Positions 1 through 13,100 of a stretch of DNA of 64,000 nucleotides are shown piece after piece. The notes beneath the pieces were generated by a model. The model did not search any database. It was not told where the DNA came from and saw only the letters and a list, made by a program, of their open reading frames with translations. The stretch is from Trichoplax sp. H2 (lineage: Eukaryota; Placozoa; Uniplacotomia; Trichoplacea): positions 434,001 to 498,000 of the forward strand of contig NOWV01000009.1 in assembly GCA_003344405.1 (NCBI GenBank), read 5' to 3'. Positions within the stretch are counted from its first letter, which is position 1. Each line of letters starts with the position of its first letter. Position numbers and translations under genes: made by a program.

Positions 1-3000
1 GAGGTAGTCGATATTCTATAAAGAACCCCATTTAGTTCAAAGATCATACTATAAACTAAAGACTGTCTAATGCGGTACTTAAATAAACTTTATTATTTAG
101 TTAATGTGTAATCAGCACTGATTATGATATTTATTTTCTAAATCTGAAATTGAATGCAAGAATAATTATTTTAATCAGGTTGCTGATGTTTTTATTGAAT
201 GATGTACGATATTTAATTTAGTGCTTTAATCATGGTAGGAGGGTAAAAAAATCAGTTCTATTGAAAGAGGTTAGTAATACTGAAATGGCAACTTTCAAAA
301 TTCAATTTAAGATGGAGAAGCGGAAAATACTATTATAGAATATTATTAATTTTATACAAATAGTACCCAAGTTTGTCTCAGTAGTTAATCTAAAGAATTC
401 TTATTTATACTTGTTTACTCAATATTGTACATGAAATTATGACAATAAGATTCATTACCGCTTTACGTAAAAATTATTATAAAACAGTAATTTAATATGA
501 TATCAGGATAGGGACATTGTTTACATTAATTTCCCTGATATTATGCTAGTAGTAAAATTCCATCAAAATTTATGACTCTAAATCCTAGTATTCGCTAGTA
601 GCGTTATTAATAATAGAGTAAAAAGAAAGAAAAATATTCGAAAAAATAAAATAGTTATCTGCTTGATTAAAATTTTTAATTAGATTAAACCCTATTCAAA
701 ATACTGTCATAAAGATTATAGTTTCATGAAATAAATAGATAGCTGTTGTTGCTTAGCGATATCTATGTGTAAGAAGCAGAATCTTTATGTATCGCGTTAT
801 TTAGTAACAATAGGAGCTTACTACTTAGATCTTTAATTAAAAATATTTTATTACCAACGTAGATATAAGAGATCATAAACTAAACAATGCCCTCTTAAAT
901 GTAATGGAAAGATTATCAAAGTTAAATAGTTAGGATAGCGAAATAACTATAGATCAAAGCTTTACCGCTTTTAGAATTAATTACCGTAGCTAGAGTGACA
1001 ATCTAAGTGACGATCGTCCATAATATCTTCAGAATAAGATGAAGGAGAATAAAGATTATATACTTATTTATTGTTAATCACTCTTGGATGATTAATTGAA
1101 GAAATATCATATCACGATTGCTAATAGTTAGCTAGAAATTGCAATCAATAAATAAAAGCCTACATTATGTTATTGTTGGAGTTAGTTTAGAATCACGAGA
1201 TTTTTAGTTATGGTAGAATTTAATTATCTATAATTAATAATCGTAATTATCTTTACGATATTTACATAGTATTGTTATTACCGGAGAGAAATACTAATTA
1301 AAATTATTGTAGACACCATCAGAGATCCTATATTTTCTATTACTTAATATAGTGTTACATTTACCAATCGTAGTATCATTTAAATACTAATCCTCATGAA
1401 ATAAATCATATAGTGAGCTTTAAACAATTTTATACTTCTTCTACTCTTATAGTAAACAGATCTCGTCAAAGATTTAAAATAATGTAAATATCTGAAAGCG
1501 TTAAAGTTCACTGAGATATTCCATTATTAAAGGCATGATATCCTTAAAATTATGTAGTACACATACTGTATATGTGCAGATTTAAGTGATGCATGTTTTA
1601 AAATATATAGAAGAAATAATTACAATTAAAATTAAATGACGTTACTAACGTTTACTAATTAGCAAGTAATCAGATTTAAATAAATAGGACTTACCAAATG
1701 TTAATGAGCGCTAGCATTGGCATATATATTTAATTTGCTTAGATTATGCTAGAATGACTAAAAATTTGTTATAAATCTGAATCAGAGAGTACGTTTGATA
1801 ATTCTATATCGAATTCGCGATTGGCTTGTAAATCATGAAAGGTCTCTTTCGTTTATTTATAGTATTATTAATATTTTAATAAAGACTAATGTATATATAC
1901 AGAAGGTCAAAAGTGATATAATCATTATATAAAGATTACTAATATAGTATTTAATAGAGGTATTCCAGATGTAATCACCAAGTGCGTTAATTGAGATCTA
2001 ACACTTGCATAATATTAAAATTATTACCGCTTGTATATACGAGTATACATTGCCAGATTTTTATTTTTATTTGATACAGCTATAATTCCACCTAAATTTA
2101 ATCTCCATTAGTATTGCAAAAACTTGATTATCGTACATTGTCTACCTGCTACAATTCTTAGAACTTAAGGATCATTTCAACAACTAATAAACCGCATCAT
2201 CATCATATACTAAAGATCATATCTTATACTTAAATAATTATATAATCATTAAATATTAGTCTTTCGTTAACACTACTACTATAGTAAAAAATTATGAAAC
2301 ATCGATATTTGTCGTAGCGATTCATGCCATATTTATAATAATACAACTAAAACTGAAATAGGATCCACTAACATTTTAATAAAGAACTTTTAGCAGAGAT
2401 ATCGATAAGGGTAAATTGTTAAGGTGTGAAGGTTATAAATTCTTAAAAAGAATATCAAGATGAATTTATTTACGAATATTAACCTTTACCCGAACAATTG
2501 CACGTACTAATGTGTTAATTTTTGATGAAACCTGATTTCAATTACTGTCTATGAATTAGGCAGTTATGTTTGCATCGCTTTTATCTGAATATTTGCAAAT
2601 AATGAAATAATTAATGGATAATAAATAATAGTAAGTATTAAGTTATTACTTAGAATAGAAAATGTTCAAAATGGGCTTAACTAAAATAGTGTTTGTAAGG
2701 TAATATAATAGTCATAATTTAATAATCAGCTTAATTCACAACGACTTATTGAGCTCTAATATAACTATAATTTTCAATAATGATGACTATTTACTTATAT
2801 GCATAATAGAAAAATTTGAATACCCTATTAAAATCAATCAATACCGAAAGTAAATTTATTCAAGTGATTTACAATTGAATCGTCATGAGGGTATATAACA
2901 CAGTAGGTCAAGAATATGTATATGTTAATTATCATAGTACTTATCGATGATCTAGAATATTTTTTTAATAATCATAGCAACGTCATTCTCCTCAAATCAT

Positions 3001-4252
3001 TACCCACGTAGAAGTGATATCTTAACAACGGGCGAAATAAAAAATGACTTAAATTTCTTGATACACAAAACTGCATGTATCAGTATCAAGGATTAATATT
3101 ATGAAAAACTGAAAGGATTATATCGTGACTTCTGTTACTACTTCTCTTCTGCAGCCTCTAAAAATATATTAATAAACTACTTTTAACGCCTATTACGCTA
3201 TACAATGCATAATTAGACTCTGTTATAATAAGTAAAGCGAAATATAATACAGCTTGAATGGAAAAAGTATAAAAAATGTTAAGATACGACTTTGTACTGA
3301 GGGTAGCATTAATTAATATTATCTATACTCTCATTCGTACAATATAGTGTACGGTTTCAGTTGACACATAATAAGAGGGCAATTCTTTTATCATTACAGA
3401 GTAATCCGTATTTGCATATTAGCAATCTTACACACAATAATTTATTTTATTAGTACCTAGAGTTATTCTCTTTACATAAAATTATTTCTATTTCCTTCTT
3501 CTAGCTATAATTATTACTTAGAAAGGTGACTTCATGACTAATCATCACCTTATAGCATTACACCAGTTGTCGATTCTGTATATATGACTAGAGTGTACAG
3601 CAATATAAATAGAACTTGTTTACCGTATATGAAAAGGGTATATGCTTCGAATTACTGTTAAGACTTTTTCCCCAACATTTTTAAAATCAATGAAATATAT
3701 ATTGATTGACTTCTTTGATTTACCTGATATGTCATGTCATTCAAAAATAAGTACTACATTGTTAGCCATATACAATTGTACATCATACTATGTTTGCATA
3801 CACATAAAATGCTTTACATAAAATAAAAATTTATCTTATTCTGAGAAAGCACTTCTAGTCTTGTCAGAGAATTCTTGTAGTCATAGCGTTCGTCTAATGA
3901 AATCATTTTGATATACTATTTCCACGATAGATAGAGTTGGACTTGGTCCAGCAAAGTAATTTCTACTTTTTCATTTTCTGGATATGATTACATTCGTATA
4001 CTCACTCATTGATATCGAGTAAATGTATTATATGGATAAATTATTATATTCTACAATTAGTATGACGTAATAGATGATACTATCGCAGAGGTATGTTAGT
4101 CATGAGTGATTTCCACTCTGAGATTTCCTATTGTCTTGTAACATGACGAATGAGAACGTGAAGCACGTCAAATCGAATCATCCATTGAAAAGCGTGACGT
4201 ACACTAGGATATCCGTCGCTATTTGATACATCTTTCCTATTGTTCTCTCCAT

Positions 4253-4281
4253 CAACTAGTCGACCAGTTGGAAACCGGTTT
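4253..4281. repeat. Two adjacent short palindromes
   Basis: CAACTAGTCGACCAGTTG (4,253-4,270) reads almost the same on both strands, with one mismatched pair, and is followed directly by the perfect palindrome AAACCGGTTT (4,272-4,281). They lie just before the tandem duplication that starts at 4,344. No function is evident; they could be protein-binding sites or chance. Confidence 0.5.
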
Positions 4282-4343
4282 ATGTCATGTCAACCTTCTT
4301 TTCAATACCTATTTGTCTGCTTCTGGCCACAATATATCCATTG

Positions 4344-4927
4344 AATATTTCACTGGCGCCAGTATGTCGAGTTCTCTACTTTATTAATTTATGGAAACGA
4401 TGATGGAGGGTGAAGAAGATTGTATATTGTTGCTACTGCTTTCTAAAGATTAACAAGTTACTTCTCTTATGTAAAATTATATCCAGGTGTAGTATATAGT
4501 CATTGTTGAGATAGATTGCCTAGTAACGGATACTTACACGTATGAACAACGGGTATTACAAAGACTGTAATAATTCTGCACGATGAATCGTGCTGGACAA
4601 GCTAGTTCTACATAATTTATCAATTAAAAGGCCTAAATACAAATTTTTGTAAATATTCCACTGGCACCAAAGTATCAAGTCTGTACTAGCTTGATCAATT
4701 TATAGAAACTATTCTTATTAAAATTTCATTTTGTTTCTGCTTTATAAAGATTGACAAATACCGCACTTCTCTTGTCACAGTCCTGAGCGGAATCACATTT
4801 CTATTCAGGTGTAATATATAGCATTGTTGAGCTAGATTGTTTGATAGCAGACAGTATATGAGGAACGGGTATTATGAAGCTAATTTTACCTAATTTGTCA
4901 ATCTAAAGGCCTTAATATAAATTTGGT
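4344..4927. repeat. Diverged direct tandem duplication, period about 307 bp
   Basis: Unit 1 (about 4,344-4,650) and unit 2 (about 4,651-4,927) share ordered blocks: CACTGGCGCCA versus CACTGGCACCA, CTGCTTTCTAAAGATTAACA versus CTGCTTTATAAAGATTGACA, ACTTCTCTT, CAGGTGTA, CATTGTTGAG, AACGGGTATTA, and AAGGCCT followed by TAAATTT-like sequence. Unit 1 also carries the perfect inverted repeat GCACGAT/ATCGTGC at 4,578-4,593, which unit 2 lacks. The copies have diverged considerably, so the duplication is old. No open frame is conserved between them. Confidence 0.75.
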
Positions 4928-7900
4928 ATCGCTTAGCGCATCATTTAATGTAGTATTGTACCAAAGAGTATATGAAATAATCGCTAATGAGCTAAAATTA
5001 CGGTAAAATCCGATTACGCAGCTCTTGACTACTAAATCATTATAGTGTCCAGTGTTATTTGCTTAGCCATGAACTTATGATATTCATATAATCATGTGAA
5101 ACTTAGTAATTAGGTTCAATGTTGAAATAGGAAAGTAAAAACTATTTATTTTAGGGTAAGAGTACGCAAATCAGTTCGAAATCTGCTTAAAAAGGAAAAT
5201 TAATAGCCAAATCGCACTGTTATTATGATACTGTCAATCTCATGTTTGAGTAAATCCCGTAAAACCCTTTAAACTGTAGCTCATAAACAAATTCACATCT
5301 GCCGTTACAACTTTATTAATGTATATATATTTCATGACAAACAAAATTTTAGTCACCCGTGATGCAGTAGCTAACACTGATACACGTCACACATGGATTT
5401 ATATCTATTCATGTATACTGGGATAATTTATTTAGAAACATCGATTGCATAGTTTTACATATTTTTTTTATTAATATAGATATCAATAATTAAACTGGTA
5501 ATCTAATAATTAATACAAAAATTTCTACTATGGACGTGTTCTGAAATACTTTTTCCTATTATATAAAGTCGATTTCAATTTCTAAACCTAAAAGATGATT
5601 CGTACAACTGAGTGATAACTGTCTCTTAATGTATGAAAGTTAAGAACTTTTAATATCAATGTAAATTACCGCACATAATGATGAGGAAGCAGCAATATCT
5701 CTTATGCCAAAGTTATAGTTAAATTTTCAGTGCTATATTATAACACAAATTCCTTAATATCTCATAAACGATCTGTTAAGTTTAGAGAGAGCAAAATGAA
5801 CTTGATTCTCAAGTGCAATTTCGATCTCAGACAACCGATTGAATGATCAATGTATAGCGTAGTAGCTATAACACCACGCTAGATCTAAATTCAAGGCTTT
5901 CTCAACTCGTGCCTCCATATTTCATGAAAATTTTACTACCAGTAGTGCACTTATGCAACAGTACGATATCGTTACACGCATGCGAATTCTTGGATTCGGA
6001 TATTTCATGATCTCTAAAGTGCTGGAGTAGAGATCTGGAGATCGTCATTTGCTATCCGTAAAATAACTTCATAATCAGTATTAAATATTCACATGCATTA
6101 TATGTTATATCCTACCTAAGTTAAAAAATAACTTATTAGATATGATATTAATGCATAATTTATAACATCAATTCTATTGCTACATGAAAAGATATCGTAA
6201 ATATGTTTTTTTACTTTGTTTATCAAATAGCATTAGCTTTTATAGTGATAACATTCATAATTTTATTGGCTATTTGATGTACTCGTATAATGCCTACATC
6301 AGTCTAGCCCTTTAGGACAGGTGCATACTTTTACTACGGTTGACATAAATATTTAATTTATACTGTGCTAATAATATGATTCAGTCATATCAAAGTATCA
6401 ATGTTTAAAAGATCTAACATTCGATTACGTGACGTTTAAGGATTGCATTGCCGTCACAAATCAATAAATACCCATACATCCGAAATTTGTCCCGAAAAGT
6501 AAAAACGACAGCTTTATCTAAGAAATACTCGTAAATACTATACTAAGGTAGATTTTATAAGCTTCAAACACTTTACGTTATCCGTACACATATGTACGAA
6601 TTTACCTGGAAGAAATATTTAGTAATGACCTTAAGTTAATTGAAATAAATGTCATATTGTCAGTTTAAATCAATAACGAAGTACTATAGTTCGAGAAGTA
6701 CTATGTCATACAGCTAAAGAAGCCTGAAACTTGTACTGATACATATTTAAAAATATGGGAGCTGTAACATTTCATGCTAATGAAATCTGTTTCACTAAGA
6801 TTATTAACTATGTAGAGTCATACATAAAATAATTTTCAATTAACTCTATCAGTAATGTCCCGGTAATCAGAGTATTGCAGCGATACTACAAATCATGTTT
6901 GTACAGTATCTTGATCTTCAGCTATAATTACCGCAAAATTGCATTGGAACTAATATAAGTATGAGTTTACCCTTTATAAATTGCAAACTTACTATGACAA
7001 TTTAAACCTGTTAGGGTAATCGGTAATTCTGTTTGGTACAATTGAAAAGCTGGTACTCTTCATAATTACGTTAAATTATAGCAATGTGCATATGATCTTA
7101 AGATTTAATAACTTGCTGAAATTTTGATTATAAAGAAATTTCCTTTTATTTTTATCATGAAGTGATATTACGCGTATATTATTGCATAGATTATATTGAA
7201 ATACGCGCATAAGGGTTAAATTACATCTAGCGGAAGTTTTTCAAAACGGCTAATAAAATATTTCATCTAGAATGACCACGCTTAAGCATAGGAATTTTTT
7301 GATAAATAAGTCGTAGTACTGTTGTACATTTATGTCTAGGAAGGAGATCGACCTCGTATACAAAGAATATATTCACAAATAGACATGCTAGGAAAAAGAT
7401 GCTCTTTATTCTTACGCACGGTTTTTATATCATACCGGAGAAACCATAGTACTCTACTGCGCAGGCGTACATAACGTACAGTATTGTTATAGTGAGTTCG
7501 TAACAGTAAACAGCTCAAATAGATTGCGTATCTATTGCTACAATTATACCATACTTAATACATTATTAGTTATCATGATAACTCAGATAAGGGAGTACAC
7601 ATATATTACGTTCATACGTATACGCATATAACAAGTAGAATCAAATTTGTAGTAAGGTTTGTTGTTCTGAGCCACATAATGTAATCTGCTATATCGGAGA
7701 TATAGCTTAACAAACAGTACCCCGGGTAACTCATCAATAAAATATACTTTTTCAACTAATAAAAGATCAAGAAGAAGCTCGATAGTCTTCGCTAAGAAAT
7801 TTTAAAATACATTTCAATAAGATATTTGGAGTTACGAATATATTTAATGAGGCAAAAAAATCTACTAACTTGTCACAACCCTCACCTGTGGCAAAGGAAA

Positions 7901-9096
7901 GTAAAGAACTCTAGTGTAGTTACTTAAAACTTGGGCTATTTCTCCCAGTACTTTCAGTTTCTATGAAAGAAGTATTTGAGGACTCGATTTCTCGGCTGAT
8001 CTCCAAAGACAACTGACTAATTATTACACTATTCTTCACGATATGAGTCTTGCCGTTTCTTGAGCAATTACTTACTTTATTCTACAAACACACGCGCTTA
8101 AATAGGTTTCTACAGTGAATTCCAATATTAACGAGTTAGAATTCATGCTTTACAAGTTACATTAATTAGTATAATAGCATTACTAAATATACATGTCGAT
8201 ATTCTCAGACTTAGATAGCTACAAGCTATCAGGTGTTAAGACGCTTAACCTTCGTCCATATACAGCTCAATTTTTAGAGATTAACACACCTTATAAACCT
8301 ACGGTAAATTAACTGCTAACAACTTCTATTTTTATCTCATTTCTACCATCCTATTATCAGCTACAAGCGCATCAAAACATAGCACATAACCTTATCTTAT
8401 CTATTCATAAGCATTCATTAATTTACAGTTACTTAATTAGTAACGGCGTACCGTGACACTAACAGATGCAAGTTTTCTTCATCTACTCAGCTACCTTAGT
8501 TTTTACCGCTAGGTAATTAGTGCTACTTGTAGGATGCTGATTATGATCATTGTTTCATATCATACTAGATGCTTTATGCTAATCAATACGGGTATTATTG
8601 TTGCACCTGATTCTATACTATTAATCCACATTGAATAGCTGCTTCATTACTCTCAATATATAGCAGCCCTGTAGATTATACAAGAATTATTATAATTCCG
8701 ATTGTATCAACAGTTCACTAATTTTAAATGGTTATATGATACTGATATTGGGTATCAATATGTCATCTTTATTTCACAGCAGTAACTGTAAATTAGCTAT
8801 TAAATATTTTACATTTGTTGTATAGTACATATAGCCATAGCGTACTCGTATATATGAGTCTATGACAGTAAGTATATGGTATACGTATATATGTTATATA
8901 TATATATACATATACATGGATAAGCGTACTACCATAAAGATGGATACGTATGTTCGTATATAGCAGCACGGTGCCATAGTAACTAGAATACTTGATTATG
9001 ATTATAGAATTCTAGATATTCTATTGTCAATTGGCAATGAAATTTATGAATGTAAGTCCTCCAGTATTAAGATCTTTCTCAACCTTGAATACCAAC

Positions 9097-9102
9097 TTTA
9101 TT
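9097..9102 (-). terminator. AATAAA poly(A) signal overlapping the GPCR stop codon
   Basis: On the minus strand the last bases of the GPCR gene read AAAATAAAG, so the TAA stop (9,098-9,100) sits inside a canonical AATAAA hexamer. If used, the transcript would have almost no 3' UTR. This is sequence-level only, and other signals further downstream may be used. Confidence 0.4.
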
Positions 9103-10138
9103 TTGGTCTACCATTACTAAATCCAAATTGAGATGTTGATAACATTTCGATCCTGTTGTTACGAAAAAACATTTGTTTATTAATATACTTACGCAAATCT
9201 GATTGTAAAAGACCATACATAACTGGATTAATGCATGGATAAGAGAATGCCAAAAATCGTAAGACGAAAAGTGCATCAATGATTTCAAGGTTAGGTCTAA
9301 CTGCTCCGACATAAATTGCGAAAAAGAAGATGACATATGGTAACCACGCGATGAGGAAAACGCCAACAATTATTGATAGATATTTAGCTGCTTTAATGTT
9401 AAGAAACCTGTGTTGAGAATTATCTTGATCTGCCAATACTTTAAGCTGCTTATTGGCAATCAAAAATATATGACTATAGGCAAAGACCATGCAAATAATT
9501 GGGACAAAAAATAATATTGAAAAGACTGCAATGAAATAACTTTCTTCTGCGGCTAAATTGTCGGAATTTACTAAAACGCAAGCTCCAGAGCTAAAATTGC
9601 GAAATGTTAATGGTGGAATAATAGCGATTGATAAAGGTAATACCCAGACCACACCAATGGAAATTGTGATAGCGTAATTAGTAGCATGTTTCAAGTAGAA
9701 GAACGGGAATATAATTGCAATGTATTTATCTAAGCTTATCAAGCATAAATGAAGATTGATTACTATAGTGAAAAAGATACCAAGAAGCGCTGTTAAGCTG
9801 CAGTAGAACCAATTTTCAGAATTATTAATGATTGAACTTAACGCCCAACGAGGAAAAATATACATCGCTGACCAGAGTATACCTAAAACAGCCATACTAG
9901 CAATAAAGCTATTACTAGGTTTTCTTAAGTTCTTAATACATGAAATTAAAAATAAAAATGAACAGTTGGTGAGTAGAGTGAATATTGCCAAAACCAACCA
10001 AGCAATATTTTGACCATTTAAATCCAAACTTCTAGATCCAACTACTGAAGGACTTGTCGATGTATTTGCATTTGAGGCATTCCATGGCTGGGTTATGCTA
10101 AGCGTTGTTACATTAGGAACAGTTTTCGTTGATGTCAT
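9098..10138 (-). CDS. Class A (rhodopsin-like) G-protein-coupled receptor, intronless
   Basis: The 346-residue, seven-helix plasma-membrane receptor is encoded in one exon. The N-terminus has possible N-glycosylation sites (N9, N20, N25). Helices run from about residue 43 to 310. Hallmarks seen are Asn58 in helix 1, a Cys113-Cys187 pair for the extracellular disulfide, a DKY triad at 137-139 in place of DRY, AWLP at 264-267 (toggle Trp265) in helix 6, and NPVMY at 304-308 in helix 7 followed by a helix-8 segment. The helix 2 position that normally holds the sodium-binding Asp is Gly86. The start ATG has A at -3. Ligand and G protein cannot be told from sequence; the overall pattern resembles the large families of orphan amine/peptide-like receptors in placozoans and cnidarians. 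Confidence 0.95.
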   Translation of the reverse strand: MTSTKTVPNVTTLSITQPWNASNANTSTSPSVVGSRSLDLNGQNIAWLVLAIFTLLTNCSFLFLISCIKNLRKPSNSFIASMAVLGILWSAMYIFPRWALSSIINNSENWFYCSLTALLGIFFTIVINLHLCLISLDKYIAIIFPFFYLKHATNYAITISIGVVWVLPLSIAIIPPLTFRNFSSGACVLVNSDNLAAEESYFIAVFSILFFVPIICMVFAYSHIFLIANKQLKVLADQDNSQHRFLNIKAAKYLSIIVGVFLIAWLPYVIFFFAIYVGAVRPNLEIIDALFVLRFLAFSYPCINPVMYGLLQSDLRKYINKQMFFRNNRIEMLSTSQFGFSNGRPK

Positions 10139-13100
10139 TTTAATAAAATTTCTTCTCTCGATATTATGTGTATAATGGAAAGGGTCTATTTTATATAATC
10201 TTATAGCGTAATATACTGCATAAGAAAAGCGTGGAATTTATAATTAACCAGAGGATAAAATCTATTGATAAAACATAAAACAATAGAATTCGGTATTAGT
10301 TAATATAATTTTACAAATTTAAATCAAAATTTTAAAAGTCGATAAGAGAAACCTAGAAAAGTTCTTTTTAATCTTAAGCCACTTATATCTGATTCATATT
10401 TTGCATGCTAATCAGTTAGTGTAAACTACACCGTGAAACTGTGAAGCACCCACCCATATACTATTGCAATAATATTGATCTATGATTGTCAAATGTGGGA
10501 TAAGTGTGGGTAATAGATTTATATTACAGTATCAACCAAATACCAGATACTATAGCTGAAACATAATGTATCCATTCGCCGATGTTGTTGTTTACAGTTG
10601 TTAACGGTAAAATTCGTTTCAAATATTGTTTAGTATGAAAAAGCTTTAATGGTTATTTAGCATATTTCATAAAAAATTTATGACAGCTGGGTACATGCCA
10701 GCAAACATGGTCAATTATGAAACTTTACCAAAACGCCCTTTAAACGATTGATCATTAAGAAATATACTCTATATTTAGTTCTTATAATAAGAATCGATAT
10801 TTTATATTAAAGTTATAAAACCCAATGTATTGATGTTTTGATGTTAATGGATCATATGATGTTAATTTATGAAGAATTAAATAACTGAGATTATGTGATT
10901 CTTAAAATAAGGATTAATAAAACCAATTAATTCCTAACTTTTAATTTATTCATTTCTTCAAGTATGATGAGAATTGGCTAAATAGCGAATTACTATATTT
11001 CAGAGCTCTTAAACTATTAATACCGATTAAAAAGAAGAGATAGAGTTTAGATTTTTACGGTATATAGTATTAGCAAAAATATGCGTACACTTTTGACAGA
11101 AAGTTCAATTAAAATTTGAATAGTAGAATTATACCAATAAATTTGCTACTTGGGCTTAATGGAGATTGGGGTGGTAAATTTATTTGCTATTAGAAATTTT
11201 ATTTGTAAAATCCCATAATAATAACATCGCCAACAGTTCGTGTTTTTTAAACTTATCTTTTTTAGGGTAAAATAGATCGTTTCCATGAATGCTAAACCCG
11301 ATAGTCAAATTTATTCTTTCTCTATCATCGATAATATATGCATAGCAAATATTAAGCTACCTAAGCTAGTAAAGGCACGTCATTTAGGTTCTTGTAATAT
11401 TAGTAGTATTTAGATCAATGTACATTGCACTATAAAGAATGCAGAATACTTTCGGTATTTATTATCTTGAAATAGTCGACTTATATTTCATAAGAGAACA
11501 GTATAAAGTATGCAGTACTTGGTCGATATCAATCATCAGTTAGCTAATGTTATTTTAATTGTGATTAAATTATGAACCTAGTCTTTCTATGAGTAGAGAA
11601 TTATTAATTATCGACGTCAAGATCTTAAAGTATTTAAAAATTTGGTTGAAAACTTCAAAGACAATATGATCTGTTTTACTAACATATGAGTATTAGTATG
11701 GATTTGCAGTTACAGAGTATGACTGTAGTAGGGTGTTCTCACCAGAATTAATATGACATTTTAGTATTATCGAAAATAATCAGTATACATAATGTTGATA
11801 TTCTGTATTTAGTAGATATAATTTATAGTCTCATAAGAAAACCGAATAATTTTAAAGTTGTTTCATTGTTAATGAGCGGTAAAGTTAGTCATTTTAGCCT
11901 GCCTTTTCTCTTAAAACGTTTCCCTCTATTAAATTACAACGACAGATGGTAAATATATGTTAAGCTGTTAATATTTCATTAGCTTATCTCCTTTTAAGTA
12001 ATCTCAAAATAAAAAATTGACTAAAAGTGCCAATTACTATTAACTACTTAAGATAATATTTTTACTTTATCATTTCATTTTGTTTCATCTATTATTCTGT
12101 AGAATACATCGACAAAAAGCTTGTATGAAGATAAATTATAAACAACCATAAGGATGATATAGTTACTTTGTCTCGAAGATATTTTAACTGATAACAATCT
12201 CTGATGCAATTACGATTTTAAAACTAATCACTCACTCCTAATCGCTAAACAAATCTTAGTGCTTGATGTAAACACCATTAACGCTCAAATTGTGCATGAA
12301 ATTGCAAAAACGTAAAGTACTCTGTTGCTATGGTTTAGTAATCCTATAATTGGATTGCGGTAGTCACTTAAAATTTACTTGAAATATTGCTTCATATCGA
12401 AAGTAAATCACAGATTCTATGCCATGCAAGGTAAAATTCGGCTCATTGTTAACATATATTTATCCAATGTTTAAAAAAGAATATAGCTATTTATAACTAA
12501 AGTAATAGTTCGAATGATGTATCGTTTATCTAATTTGCTTATATTATTAACTATAAAAGAACATGCAAACAAAGATAATATATACAGAAGTCAATCTATT
12601 TATTTAAAAAGCTATTATAAAACGAGCTCTTCGCGGATATCTAGAAAATCTCAATTAGACCCTAATTATGCCTGCTGATCAAGGCATCTTTCTGTTAAAA
12701 ATGTGATTTTAGTAGACATTAATTAAATTATTAGCATCAAAATTCGAACTATTTGTATCTACAATATGATAAAATATATATACGTTAAAAGTTATCCAAT
12801 TTTATCTTAATTAAAAGGAGCTTGGATGTTACTTAAAAGAAAGAAATAGGAAAGTAATGGTAACTCCTTTAAAACCAATTCCAGTTTGAAATAACGTAAT
12901 TGTCTTAGTCTGAACCTTTTATCTTTTATAAATAGACGTATTTATGTTGGTAAAATTTTGTTAAATCTTAAAAGTCCCTACGTACTATGTTACATAAATA
13001 ACGACAGAGAGAATAAAACTATATTACGGGTATGCTTAGTACTGTCCTTCCTTATTGAAATAATCAAGAAAATAATTATGCACTTTGACGTGAAAAATTT

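Larger units (their letters stand above)
1..9096. other. Gene-poor AT-rich intergenic stretch
   Basis: I see no convincing gene here. No open frame of 60 codons occurs before 7,336, and the one at 7,336-7,518 (minus) has no recognisable motif and looks like chance. The stretch holds a diverged tandem duplication (4,344-4,927), small palindromes near 4,253-4,281 and 4,578-4,593, and a short TA run near 8,895-8,909. Small internal exons without a start codon could be missed by eye. No tRNA B-box or rRNA-like segment was noticed. Confidence 0.6.

Noticed and set aside
7336-7518. 60-codon minus-strand frame
   Set aside because: No motif, isolated, and at the chance threshold.
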